From assembly GCA_003024175.1 (NCBI GenBank), contig MDYQ01000232.1, positions 1 to 41,481 on the forward strand: a stretch of 41,481 bases of DNA, given 5' to 3'. Numbering within the stretch: position 1 is the first letter of the stretch; each line of letters begins with the position of its first letter. The stretch is from Planoprotostelium fungivorum. Taxonomy: Eukaryota; Evosea; Variosea; Cavosteliida; Cavosteliaceae. The notes under the pieces were generated by a model that had not been told where the DNA came from, searched no databases, and saw nothing but the letters and a program-made list of their open reading frames with translations. This document shows positions 1 to 10,612 of this stretch, piece after piece. The translations under genes and the position numbers were made by a program.

Positions 1-223
1 TGCTCAATGGCTGTTGCTGGCTGAAAGTAGTGGCTATGATGGTGTCCAGCCCGTCTGCATCTTGGGTCGGAGATGTCCGTTGACTCCCCAGAAGTTCAGT
101 CGAGCCACGAGTATCTCCAAGCAGCTGAAGCTCCTTCTGCTTTCGCTCTAAACGAGCTTTCTCGTCTCGGAGTTTGAAATGGGGTCCTAGAAGTTGTTCG
201 ATGGGCTCGTCGATGATGTGCAT
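1..223 (-). CDS. N-terminal part of a predicted coiled-coil protein (truncated by window edge)
   Basis: On the minus strand an open frame starts at an ATG at 223 and stays open for 74 codons to the window edge. It begins MHIIDEPIEQLLGPHFKLRD and continues with a charged heptad-like stretch (residues about 19-36, rich in E, K, R and L) that looks like a short coiled coil, followed by a Ser/Thr/Gln-rich segment. No domain is recognised and the function is unknown. The 3' end lies outside the window, so length and intron content cannot be judged. Coding status rests on the clean frame and composition only. Confidence 0.5.
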   Translation of the reverse strand, partial: MHIIDEPIEQLLGPHFKLRDEKARLERKQKELQLLGDTRGSTELLGSQRTSPTQDADGLDTIIATTFSQQQPLS

Positions 224-471
224 TGTGTCGTGCTACGGAGGCGAAGAAGCGGGCTTTCTTGCAGTTCAAACTCGGGTTCGGCGGGAAAACTTTCAAATTC
301 AAATATCCCAACTGACTCGATCAACGAACGTTTACCCAAGTCAAAGCCAGGCGAATAGTCCAAAATACTCAGAATTCAATTTTAGAGGCCTCTTTCAGAC
401 AATTTGATGTGAGACAAATCGATGCATAAAGCGAGCATCTTCCATCCTTCTGTATTTCTTCTCGTAGGCAG

Positions 472-793
472 GAATGGGTATTTGAGTATCGCATTTCATC
501 CAATACTCACTCATTTTGGATGATACTCACTCACGAATACTCATTTCAGGTATGATATGTTACGTTTATTAATTCTATAGCATGCAACACCTGTCGCATC
601 ACATCGTGTGGTGAACAATCACGCATGACCTACCTTCACTGATGCTGTCTCCGACGCATCTTCCTCACTCAGGTGGGATGCCATCTCATCGCATGTGCGG
701 TGATCACAGTTATGAGGATTTGAGTATACTATCCTCGGCGTACTCAAATACTCAATTGACAGGTGGTCACTCACTCACTCAGATACCCATTCA
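472..793. mobile_element. Possible MITE-like element with terminal inverted repeats and 10-bp target duplication
   Basis: GAATGGGTATTTGAGT at 472-487 is matched, inverted, by the sequence ending at 793 (15 of 16 positions). The pair is enclosed by an exact 10-bp direct repeat, CTCGTAGGCA, at 461-470 and 796-805, one base and two bases outside the inverted repeats. The interior carries scattered TACTCACTCA and TTTGAGTA words and no open frame of note. Inverted ends plus a 10-bp duplication resemble small non-autonomous Mutator-type elements, which is inference from structure only. Confidence 0.45.
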
Positions 794-860
794 TACTCGT
801 AGGCACTCTGCACCACCAGTTTATCATTATTAAACCTCTCCGAAAACCATAATATTTGCG

Positions 861-882
861 TTGACCAAAAAAATAAGGTCAA
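861..882 (+). promoter_or_regulatory. Putative U6 upstream element: inverted repeat around an AT-rich box
   Basis: TTGACC at 861-866 and GGTCAA at 877-882 form a perfect inverted repeat around AAAAAAATAA, which lies about 22-31 bases before the inferred U6 start, where a pol III TATA-like box would be expected. Assignment is by position only. Confidence 0.35.
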
Positions 883-897
883 CCCCAATGAAATGCA

Positions 898-929
898 GAT
901 GCCTTTCGGACCGGGAAACCGGCATCCGT

Positions 930-961
<32 letters not shown>

Positions 962-1010
962 GGCCCCTGCGCAAGGATGACACGCAAAATCGAGAAGTAC
1001 CAAATTTTTT
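898..1010 (+). ncRNA. U6 spliceosomal snRNA
   Basis: The block from about 933 matches the highly conserved U6 core: GATACAGAGAAGATTAGCAT, then GGCCCCTGCGCAAGGATGAC and ACGCAAAATCGAGAAG. It contains the ACAGAGA box that pairs with the 5' splice site and the region that forms the catalytic internal stem-loop. The 5' end is inferred from a perfect stem GATGCC (898-903) with GGCATC (921-926), the usual capping-signal hairpin. A run of six T (1005-1010) gives the pol III terminator. The gene encodes the catalytic RNA of the spliceosome, consistent with the many introns in this window. Confidence 0.95.
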
Positions 1011-1414
1011 GAAGGTCTAAACCTCTGAACTCGATGTATCGATTGATAATCGAGCTTTTTCTACCACCGTACCTGTTGTCCTCCATCAGTTTCTGATGCT
1101 CACCCGTCCCGACATAGACAACCTCCGATGTGTCCTCTACCTTCTCTCAGCTTTTTGGCACAGCAGTGCTCAGACTGGTATCACTGGGACCAGATCCAAT
1201 GATGACTGTCTTTATGGTTTGATTCACAGATCGTTCGTGTGTGACTGATCATATTCTGGCTGCTGAGATTTGTCACCCGAATACTGGACTACACAGAGAC
1301 CATCCTTCTTGGTGTCTCTCCTTGGCTGTTGATATCTGCTTCAAGGAGGAAACCAATGTAGTTCATATTATCGATGACTACATTCAAATCGCGCGTAAAT
1401 CCAGCAAAAGGAAG
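1011..1414. other. Intergenic, nothing recognised
   Basis: Between the U6 terminator and the tRNA. Only short unsupported open frames; no repeat or RNA gene seen. Confidence 0.5.
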
Positions 1415-1485
1415 TGCATCCGCCGGGAATCGAACCCGGTTCGCCTGCTTGGAAGGCAGACATCATACCATTAGACCACGAATGC
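1415..1485 (-). tRNA. tRNA-Gly (anticodon UCC)
   Basis: Read on the minus strand the sequence folds as a tRNA: acceptor stem GCATTCG with CGGATGC, discriminator A, D-arm box GTGGTCTAATGG, anticodon loop CTTCCAA giving anticodon TCC (Gly), and T-arm GGTTCGATTCC. There is no intron. A TTTT tract follows shortly downstream on the same strand. A second copy with the same sequence lies at 22634-22704 on the opposite strand. Confidence 0.95.
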
Positions 1486-1598
1486 TTGTGTTTTCGGTGC
1501 AACCAACTCTTTGCAATAAAGTCTGCCAATATATAGATTGTAAAAAACTCCACTGTTCTACAACTAGATGATTGGACATTGAATACAGAAAAAACACC

Positions 1599-4487
1599 AT
1601 GAGGATGCAGTGGTACCTCCTTCTTCTTCTAGGTGTGACTATCGTCTTTTATTACTCAGTTGAATGCTGACATCTTTAGCTGTTCTTACAGCTGGGCAGA
1701 AGACATTGTCACTCCGTCGATCTCCAGAGGCGACAGACATTGTCGAGACCCACAAAGACATCCCGTTCACGACACAATTTTCTTCACAAGATGGGACCTC
1801 CGTTCGATTGTCCAACGACTTGGTCAGCTATACCTTTGCTTCGGCCGCACAGGGATTTGGGCTCTTATCCATGTTGGAGCCATCCTCTAGAATCGAACAC
1901 ATTCTATCTTCGAACGTCTCTCCTTTCCTTTGGAATGCAGAGTGGAGAGATGCAGATGGACTCGGTTATCAGACAACCAACTTGTATGTGATCCTCCATC
2001 CCACACTCGACTCACGATGTTCAGATCTCCTGCCTTCAAGAGCTCATCGAAAGAACAAAACGAAGAGGGAGAAGTTTTGACGTGAGTCAAAGACATCCAC
2101 TCCATCTTCGTACACTGTTGACCGTTTCAACAGACTTCGCTGGGATAATCTCACCATGGGAAACTTTTGGGGAGCTCCTCAACTTGCCATCTCCATCATC
2201 GCCACCATCGAGTTGCCCACCAGTGAGGCTCATCCTAATCTCCATCTCACATCCCATCCAGACTCCTCCATCGCTTACTTCTCCGTCCGCATCGATCACA
2301 GGACCGAGCCCGTCGGTGATCCCTGTCTCTGGTCCCTCGATTACCCCATCATCCAGAACATCGGCCGTCCATCTGATGTGGTCATCTTTCCTCGAGGTTT
2401 CGGCATTCGAATCAACACAAACTCTGCGAACCGCTTGCAGTATCCTGGAGAGACAAATTACCAAGCCATCTCCCAATGTGATGGGAAGACTCGATCGTGC
2501 GTCTACTTTGCAGCTCAAGATCCGAGCGGACATTACAAGACGATCAACTATGTGGAGAGGGAGATGTACGTAGGTCACATACCGGGGGACACTTGCGTGA
2601 AGAGAGGGGGTGGGGTGAAGCCCGATTATTCGAGCCCGTGGCGCACGGCCTTGGGCGTACACTCTGGTGATTGGTGGGATGCCTCACAGATCTACCGCCG
2701 GTGGGAAATTTTATCGAAATTTCCACATCTACAACGCGCCGATTCGTTTCAATATAATGAGACTCTTCCCAGGTGGGCCCTGAGCGAGGCCGATTGGACG
2801 AAGAAGGGGCGCGTTGTAGATCGAACGGACATCCCAAATTGGCACAAGGAGGCAACTCTGTGGTTCAACACGGGCTGGGACTCTGGCGTCCTCAATTCAA
2901 CTGAGGGTGATCCACTCGTCGCCGTCCCAAAATTGCTCAAGCTGAGAGAAATCATCGGTGCTGATTTCAGCCTGCACTACTACTGCTGGCACCACTTCCC
3001 GTTCGATAGCAACTACCCGGATTATTTTCCCGCCAAAACGGGCTGGACGGAGGGTGTACAGAAATTGAAGGAGGCGGGAGTCAAGGTGCTACCGTACATC
3101 AACGGGAGACTGTGGGACTACAACTCGCCAAGTTTCACGAAAGAAGAAGCCACACCACACTTGACGAAATCTGCCGCTCCACGATTCAATCCGAGGACCG
3201 TACAACCTTCCCTCGAAAAGTGAGCGAAATTTCGATCCGATACGGGTCGAAATTTCACTACTTCGAATTGAAATTTCCAGTTACGGCTCCGGCCAGAATT
3301 TCGCGGTGGCCTGTCCTCACACGACCTACTGGCAGAACAAAATCTCCTCCGTTGTAGATACACTCTTCCAGGAAAATTCCATTTCGGGCATCTACATCGA
3401 CCAGATCGCAGCGGCTACCTCTGTCGCCTGCGCCGACGCTGAACACGGACATTCTACAAGGGGTGGTGACTATTTCGTAAAGGGTGCAGCGAGAGAGCTC
3501 GATTTGGCCCAAGAGGCTGCGAGTCGAGTCGGTGGAATTATCGTGAGTGGATGGATTCCAAGTTGTACACGTCGATGATGATGTGATGATGGTGTGATGA
3601 CGATGACGATGTCAATGCGATCACATCATGGACACATGACACATCGTACTCGATCATCATCCATCATCATCCATCATCATCCATCATCATCCATCATCAT
3701 CCATCATCATCCATCATCATCCATCATCATCCATCATCATCCATCATCATCTCATGTCTAAACCTCTCAGGTCTCCGAATCCAACTCTGAACCGTTCATG
3801 TCTTCTCTCTCTGGCTTCCTCTCCCTCGTTGCCTACGACTCATGCGACAGCGTCCCCTTCTTTGTCTCCTCTTACTCTGACTATTCCATCACCTTTGGTA
3901 GAATTTTCCTGGAAATCGACGCCACCGTACCCTCAGGCTTCAATACCAAGATGGCCGAGGTATGTCGACGTCGACACTAAACCCTAAAACCGATTGTACA
4001 GATGTTCTTATTGGGGTCGCAATTGGGGTGGGCCGGCGTCGGGGGTTTTAATCCATTTTATTCTTTTCTATTGGACGAGAGGAACGCTGCGAGCTTGAAT
4101 TTTCTGAGAAATCTCATGGAAATTTCGTCGACCCACAAGAAATATTTTCGCGACGGGCGTCTCATGCCGAAACCTTCCATCACATCATCGAAGGCAGTCA
4201 TCATCGACACGGGCTGCAAGAGACCGGCGATAGACGTAGCCGCTTGGAAGTCTGGAGAAGACGAGAGTCTGTCCGTATTCATCACGAATGCCAATGTGAT
4301 GGACGATGACGTCATCGCGGTCCGTGTCGATTTGAAGAGATTGGAGATGGAAGGAGAGAGGTTCTCTGTCACAGTCAAGATGGGAGAGAAGAATGAGACG
4401 TCTATTCTGCAGGGGACAGAGTTGAAGATGAAGATGGACATGCCGAGGGTGTCCATCGCCGTCATCACTGTCACACCTCTAAAGTGA
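1599..4487 (+). CDS. Secreted DUF6259-type predicted glycoside hydrolase
   Basis: Proposed exons 1599-1632, 1692-1983, 2025-2081, 2134-3219, 3281-3542, 3771-3959 and 4002-4487 keep one frame and give 801 residues. The start encodes MRMQWYLLLLLAGQ, a short hydrophobic signal peptide, so secretion or lysosomal targeting is likely. The central half carries stretches typical of the DUF6259 family, which is related to TIM-barrel glycosidases: GDWWDASQIYRRWE, LHYYCWHHFPFDSNYPDYFP, YINGRLWD and GIYIDQIAAA, the last with an acidic residue at a likely strand end. No substrate can be assigned. The C-terminal region resembles the beta-sandwich tail common after such barrels. Intron 5 (3543-3770) is unusually long because of a 10-bp minisatellite. 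Confidence 0.85.
3651..3750. repeat. Intronic minisatellite, unit CCATCATCAT
   Basis: Nine perfect 10-bp copies (3661-3750) after one imperfect copy, wholly inside an intron of the DUF6259 gene. Confidence 0.95.
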
Positions 4488-4786
4488 AGGACATAGACAT
4501 AAAATTGTTCGTGTGAGATGGGAAGATTGAGGTGATTGAGGCATGATGACATCGTGTGAAAGATGGAACACCTGGACGAGGGAGTCGGAGTGACATGATC
4601 AATGTCTTTAAAGACGTGGAAGAGAAGATGCATGGGACTCTGTTGTCTTTGTCGAAAGTGGCAAGTTGAATTTGATTTGTATACAACGAACCAAATTTCC
4701 GTCGGCTACCGCATCATCATCACCATCACATCCCATCTGAACATAGAACTGTAATTCGAACATATATTACGTGGTCTCGTCACAGT

Positions 4787-6303
4787 ATGGAAGAGGATAA
4801 CCTCCATGATGTCGGAACGGAACATGCCCTCACTGAGATTGAAGCATTGACGGGGGGAGGAGAGATAGAAGCCACAGATTTAGAGGAACCACACGATTTA
4901 GACGAAAACGGTGAGAACGATGGAATGGTATACAAAATGATGCACGAATCGACAACATACAAAATCCAAAAAAACCATCACGTATATTCTTCTGATATAA
5001 TCCACAGAGACAAATGTCATGAGTGAGATTCAACAATGATTCATAATCATATCATCTGCGGCCATCTGATTCTCGTTTAGTGTTCGAAAGTCACGCAGAC
5101 GTGGAGTCTTTCCATTTCAACATGCCAGAAGAGAGTATACAGATGGAAGTCAAACCTCCGAAAAGGATCTCGAAGAAGAAACAGAGAGCTACCACTGATC
5201 CGGACAAGAAAAGAGGGCGACCAAACGTTCCTCTATCCGAACATTCGAATCCCAGCGTCAAGGTGATGCATCATGATCATGTCCATCCACTTGTCACATC
5301 AACTCATCCTCTCCTATATCATCCATTTTGAATCGACACCAACACTTCTCATCTCCAAGGTTGACATCAATCATCATCCGATATCACATCTCATCTCATC
5401 CCACCTCCACACATCTACGAGACACCCGAAACGTTTATCTCACGTTCATCTCACGTTCATCTCACGTTCATCTCACGTTCATCTCACGTTCATCTCACGT
5501 TCATCTCACGTTCATCTCATGTGATCCACATGTCAATCACCATCATCTCACATTGCCATGCAGTACCGCCGCATATCCGACACAGTCGATCGACTTACAA
5601 ACGAGCCTGGCTTCGTCAAAAAGATGATTAAGAGTGAATGGGGTAGAAAAGAATTCTTTGATTCACATGCTGCATGGCACGCCAAGATGATCGACAACAT
5701 CGCGGAGACGATGAAGAAGCTACCTCCGACTTCACCTCTGAGAAAGCAGATCATACTCTTGATTGGAGACGACGTACCTGCTGGTGTCCTTGCCAAGTGA
5801 GATCCATCACCGACACGATCGAGATGGTGATGATCGTGGCAACTGACACGTTGTAGATTGCTCCAGATTTCAGAGAAGACGATATACCGCAGTCGCAAGC
5901 CAGAAAATTCCGGGAAAAATTCGATGATGATTCCCTACCCTATCACCATCAGCAGCACGCCGGACATGAAACCACCGCGAAAGCCTCGCGTCAAGGTTGT
6001 CTCCATCATCTCCCCCACCTCTTTGTCTTCGACTCATGATCTCATCAGAAGATGAACAACCCCACCGTCCTGTCGTCCGCTTCCATTCCAATCGAACAGC
6101 TACCACCTCTAACGCCATCGGCTACGAATCAAGACAACGGCATGTCTTCGTTGCATCTGCACGTGCCCACCATGAGTGAGTTCGACATGAGACAGATGAG
6201 AAGATGATGAACCGACACAGGTCACGGTTATCTTCCGTTCGGTCTTTCACATCAAGGGATGATGAGTTCCTCTTGGAACGGAAATAAATCAGACGCCATG
6301 TAA
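4787..6303 (+). CDS. AT-hook protein with a helix-turn-helix-like segment, function unknown
   Basis: Exons 4787-4910, 5081-5262, 5564-5796, 5857-5995, 6049-6175 and 6221-6303 keep frame and give 295 residues. An acidic N-terminus is followed by a basic segment containing DKKRGRP, the core of an AT-hook that binds the minor groove of AT-rich DNA. A helical block follows (YRRISDTVDRLTNEPGF, then KKMIKSEWGRKEFFDSHAAW) and ends in LLQISEKTIYRSRKP, which reads like the recognition part of a helix-turn-helix. The C-terminus is Pro/Ser-rich. A nuclear DNA-binding role is inferred; no named family was recognised. Intron 2 is enlarged by an 11-bp minisatellite, and intron 4 ends in ACGTTGTAG, the half-palindrome that recurs in this window. 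Confidence 0.75.
5430..5517. repeat. Intronic minisatellite, unit CACGTTCATCT
   Basis: Seven tandem 11-bp copies (5441-5517) preceded by one imperfect copy, inside intron 2 of the AT-hook gene. Confidence 0.95.
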
Positions 6304-7160
6304 TGAATTGCATCTAGAGTACGTATGTGATGATGAACGTGATGGAAGGATGCACCCTCACAAGAAATTGAAGAGGCTTCAGATGATTGATCGAGGGGAC
6401 GAGCACGACCGCGACGATGGCTACGAGCCGGTGCGAAAATGGTACAAACCATTTCCAGTGAGCTAGGAAGCCAAGGATATGTACCGGGGAGCAGAACGTC
6501 GCATGAGCGTCGTCAGCTGTACAGTGATCTTCGCATCATGGACATGATCGGCTATGGTCTAAAGAAGAACCCCTACATGGACGTAGAACAAAGTGGGCTT
6601 TCGGATACATACGCGGACTCGCGGAGGTCTCATCGCCGTGGAGGATAAGGAGGCAGTGAAGACGTGGCATCAAGTGGTCTCATCATGATCTTGTGAGGGG
6701 ACGCAACAGTGTTGAGCATTGCCGATGTCGTGCGCCTTTTCCGCTGCCATCAACACTGGTGTTGCCGTGACGTCGCGATAGAAACATGTTCATGCCAACA
6801 AGGCTAATGGCGATGGATGTGTGGAACTTGATACAGATGGTGACGATCGAAGAAGGTGATGGTACGCATCTTTCATTTCGTCCTTTAATCAGCAACTCTA
6901 AACGGGAAGATTGATGGACACATGCTGCGTGAGTCCCTTGCAAAATTCTGGAAGGGCTTCAACGACGACCTTCACTTGATCATGTGGAACTGGTATCTGT
7001 CGAATACATCAGATTCCGATCACTTCCATCTCCATCTTTCACCTCTAACGTGGTCGACCTCACGACATCCTCGATCGTGTCTGTTGCTGTATCCGTCTCA
7101 CTGCTCAGATGAACGAGTATGAGAGATAAGACGACGATTTGGACACCATTTGGATAACGT
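6304..7160. other. Unresolved stretch with competing coding-like segments on both strands
   Basis: No gene model could be completed here. On the plus strand short segments look coding, for example MHPHKKLKRLQMIDRGDEHD near 6350, GGLIAVEDKEAVKTWHQVV near 6620-6680 and MAMDVWNLIQMVTIEE near 6810-6860, but they cannot be joined in frame with credible splice sites. On the minus strand IPVPHDQVKVVVEALPEF (about 6990-6937) also looks coding. It may hold one multi-exon gene, a decayed gene, or a continuation of the AT-hook gene beyond the stop assigned here. Confidence 0.4.
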
Positions 7161-7609
7161 CTAGAATCTAATCGCACTTCCTGTAAGTTGTATGTTCTTC
7201 TCGCCAAACTTGCTTCCGATGGTTGCAGGAGATATCTGTACGATGTCACTCTGAATACCAAACATCTGTAATCATGTTCTCACGTGTCTCCAAATACAGT
7301 GACACTGCCAATCTCTAGACTGCACCGGTGGACGGCAGGATTGTATCTTCCATACTTGTCTTTGAATGGTCGTCTGACTGTGCTGTATTGACTGTATATG
7401 CAAGGGAAGCACAGCCCTCCAGAAAAGATGCACATGATTGTCCATATAGGGTAGCTCAATCTCTGCACCGCATTGACTCTGTCCCATATCTCCTCTCTAA
7501 AGGTAGGCCACGAGTCGGCGTCGAATGTCCAACAGAGGATTGGGTATATGGATGCGTGTGAGCTAGCCCCATCAAGCAGGGGCTGGCGGGGATCTTGAAC
7601 ATCTCTCAT
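7161..7609 (-). CDS. Small Cys-rich, membrane-associated protein; weak Golgin A7/ERF4 or CHIC resemblance
   Basis: Two exons, 7298-7609 and 7161-7265, joined across a 32-nt intron give 138 residues. Without splicing the first exon would end at a stop a few codons later; the splice continues cleanly as MFGIQSDIVQISPATIGSKF. A conserved-looking segment WPTFREEIWDRVNAVQR is followed by a hydrophobic stretch with three cysteines (residues 54-74; WTIMCIFSGGLCFPCIY) and then a basic tail. That layout, helix then Cys-rich hydrophobic patch, recalls Golgin A7/ERF4 and CHIC proteins, which are palmitoylated or help palmitoylation at Golgi and plasma membranes. The resemblance is structural and weak, so the function is open. 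Confidence 0.65.
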
Positions 7610-7900
7610 CTTCTAAACTCTTCACTCGTCTACGAACGAAAACCGTGTGTCACCGCTTGGTCGAGATGAGAGATTGTGCTCTTCTGTTTGTCGTTGTAGC
7701 TGTCGCCAGCTTGTCACGTGAACCCGCTCTGGGACATCATCATCGCACAGGAGACGTGATTCACGTGTAGCTCTTCCTTAGAAGATACGAAGACTTGAGA
7801 TCAAACGTCAATGACGATGTCTAGGATGTTCCGAACATGATGCACGGTGAGCAGTGGCCATCGATGTATGGATTTATATAGACGTTGTTCATGTTCTGTT

Positions 7901-8879
7901 TCAGAGACGACGGAGGAAGTCTCTCATGTATTCCAGCTCGTCTATGGACAGCGGCACGCTACCACCACCGCTCCACGCCTCTCTGATCTTTCCCTCTAAA
8001 ACTGTCTTCTCATCAGAGACGACGAGAATCGATCCCTGATCGTCTCACCTTCTATGCATGAAGTCAAGACGGTGGCATTCACACGTAAGAAAGCGTTGGG
8101 GAAGTTCTTCATGGACTCATACAAGGCCACCAGTGCAAAGGCGAGCTGGTTTCCCGGGCGGCCTGTATTGTTTCGTGAGATGTGGGATGAGTCATCTCAC
8201 TTTTGAGCCACAGAGCCATCAGTGGAATGAGAACTTGAATGGACTCCTCTACGTGTGCGTCAGATGAGAAAAACGGACGAGATGATGGACACCGTTGAGT
8301 TGTTGAAACGAAGAAGCAGTCATGGTGGAGAGAATTCTGTCGGCCACTTGCTTCGATGTGATGTTGTCTCTGTGGTTGAGGAGGAACGAGTGAAGGCTGT
8401 CATCGACGAGAGGCCGAGCCATCTTGGGTTCGGTCGTCAGAGATGGAAAGCCAGATAGGAGTTGGGGATCCTCTACGATATCGATTCTGATGTCTGGAGT
8501 TCCTATCGAATGTTTAGTGGTGCAACATGGATGAGATGTGTGATTACCACCTTGACCATTGAGACAGCGACCCAATTGATTCACACTGGCGATAATCTTC
8601 TTCAGATTGCTGTGATGCTGCACGTGGAAGGCGTAGCTGATGGAATTGTGAGACGCCCGATGATGATCGAGGGTCACCTAGATTCTTGATATTTCAAAAG
8701 CTTCCTCATCTGTACTTGAACCGCTGCAGAAGTTTCAAACGTGAATCGAAAGAATTATATCTTTTCAGATGGGAAGTAATGAGCGACGATGAAGGTGACT
8801 CACTCTTCAACGTGAACAGAACTCCAATGAGCTCATCCTCTTGTGTCTTTGGCTGTTGTTTCTCTTCATGACCTGGCAT
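7901..8879 (-). CDS. Predicted all-helical protein, family not recognised
   Basis: Seven short exons on the minus strand (8804-8879, 8678-8723, 8551-8636, 8503 boundary with 8293-8502, 8201-8248, 8049-8162, 7901-8001) join in frame with GT..AG introns of 37-80 nt and give 226 residues. The protein starts MPGHEEKQQPKTQEDELIGV and is mostly amphipathic helix, for example EESIQVLIPLMALWLKS and LAFALVALYESMKNFPNAFL, ending in LSIDELEYMRDFLRRL. No signal peptide or clear membrane span is seen. The start lies only 78 bp beyond the stop of the GPKOW gene on the same strand, showing how closely genes are packed. I do not recognise the family; the exon chain itself is persuasive because six splices all keep the frame open. 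Confidence 0.7.
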
Positions 8880-8957
8880 GTCTTCCTCTTCAAACAATCA
8901 CCGCTCGATATCTCCTGGTGCGTTGTAGACGAACAATAAAATATTCTTCAAAAACTT

Positions 8958-10206
8958 TTAATATCCCCCAGCCAACATACAGACTCTCTCCAAAGGATAT
9001 TGCAACACTTCTAACGTCTCTTGCAGCTGCACCACGACAAAACTGTCTCCTTTCTCTCCCTTGACCTTCTCCATAAACTTTCCTTTCATGCCTCGCCGGC
9101 TGCCTCCAACCACCATGAGAGGCTCTCCTTCTTTTCTTGGAATGACCGTCTCTAACATTTTGTCCCTCGCTGCATCATCATCATCAGCAAAACGTCTACA
9201 CGATGAACCCCACCATCTACGAGTGAGGATCCTTCCATTAATTTGATCGAACAATCGTGTGGGCTGTGGACGTCCTCTATGATGGCCTTCTTGAGATAGA
9301 AGGTTCCTGTTGATGTGAGCCATGTGGATGATGATGTGTGACGTCACCTTTCTTCAGATTCTTATCGATGACACGAACGACTAAGCCGGGCAGTAGCCAT
9401 GGTTCTTTCTCTGTGACTTTCTTCTTGTCTGATGATGACGATGATGATTTGTTCTTCTCTTTCCTCTCCTTCTTCTCTTTGGCCAATTTTTCTCTCGCTT
9501 CGGGAGTATCTTCTACTACGTCGTCTCTTCTCACTCTGACCGTCTGTGATGTGTCAGAACATCGATCGTGTATGTGATGGACGGACTTCGATTGATCTCG
9601 AATCACATGAGACGACACACCTCTGAGCTCGTCTCCAATACGATGTTGACATGAGTCGTTTCCATCGATTTGATTCTTCCCTTCAGACCCTCATTTCGTC
9701 CACCTGTGATGATGACAAAACTTCCCTCGCCCATCTCCTTCTTCTTTTTCTTCTTCTCATCGTCATCTGCCTCCCTCTTCTTCTTGTGAGGGAGTTCATT
9801 ATCTGTATCTTTCGGTGTAGCACCCAGACCGAGATGACCTCTTCCTCTCTTCTTCGTCAACACAGGTTCGAAGACACTGTCGAGCTCATCAATACAGCGG
9901 TGCTGAAGATGATTGACTGTCTTACATTGCATTAGTGAGACCGATGGGTGCACCTTCACTCCAGCCCAAACTCTGAAGCATCGCAGAGCCAAACGCAGAG
10001 ACGGGAACTCTCTCATAATCATCGATGGATGATTCCTCCGGTCGTGACTCGATGTCTTTCTTTAACCTGTCAATCCCTACTCAGGTCGAAGGTGATATGA
10101 GAAGCACGCACCTCTTCGCTTCATCTTCTTCACCGTCCAATGCTCGATTTCTGTTCCTTAAGAGGATAGGAAGGTTCTCATCGTTATGATTATCCTCTGT
10201 GGTCAT
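8958..10206 (-). CDS. GPKOW: GPKOW/Spp2-like splicing factor (G-patch and KOW domains)
   Basis: Six exons (10112-10206, 9926-10066, 9621-9876, 9348-9543, 9214-9306, 8958-9166) give 329 residues. The G-patch reads YERVPVSAFGSAMLQSLGWS and then GAPIGLTN, closing with RGRGHLGLGATP. A first KOW motif follows (EGSFVIITGGRNEGLKGRI), then a Lys/Glu/Ser-rich linker, the conserved block WLLPGLVVRVIDKNLKKG, the family signature KMLETVIPRKEGEPLMVVGG and a second KOW ending QLQETLEVLQYPLERVCM. In fungi and animals this protein recruits and stimulates the DEAH helicase Prp2/DHX16 in the spliceosome just before step one. It acts in the nucleus. It is shorter than the human protein (about 470 residues), mainly in linkers. 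Confidence 0.9.
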
Positions 10207-10612
10207 AATCGATTGTGAGCCGATGTGATGTGGTTGTTTGTGCGCCTCCGTGAAAGTTCCTCCGCTGGATTTATTGCATTTTATTCATCTCGATAGAAAC
10301 CACGCACTGAATGATGCTGCACGAACAACTGGTGACGCACTTTCAATCACTAGAAAAGAGGTGCTTACGCTACATACACAGCAACAAACTCTGCTTCGAT
10401 CATCAGTGAACTAATCTGTTGGATAGAATGTTCAGTGAAGGATGAAGTGAACGCAGCGAAATCTGTAGCCCGTATTCTTCTCGGTGAACAGCGAAAAACA
10501 AGGAAAAATTGTGTTTAGCGGTCGCATGAGAAGTTCTCGTTGCAGAACAAAAGAAACATCCGACCACAAAAAACAAAACAACACAAAACAGAAACCGAGC
10601 AACACAAGCAAC
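10207..10612. other. Divergent intergenic region between GPKOW and ATG8
   Basis: Must hold the promoters of both genes. The last about 60 bases before ATG8 are A/C-rich 5' leader (CAACACAAAACAGAAACCG type). No specific site can be named. Confidence 0.5.

Noticed and set aside
3651-3750. CRISPR-like array
   Set aside because: Units are contiguous 10-bp copies without spacers, in a eukaryotic intron; it is a minisatellite.
7901-8040. Frameshifted or broken minus-strand gene near 8040
   Set aside because: An apparent frame change disappears if a 47-nt intron (8002-8048) is removed with normal GT..AG ends.
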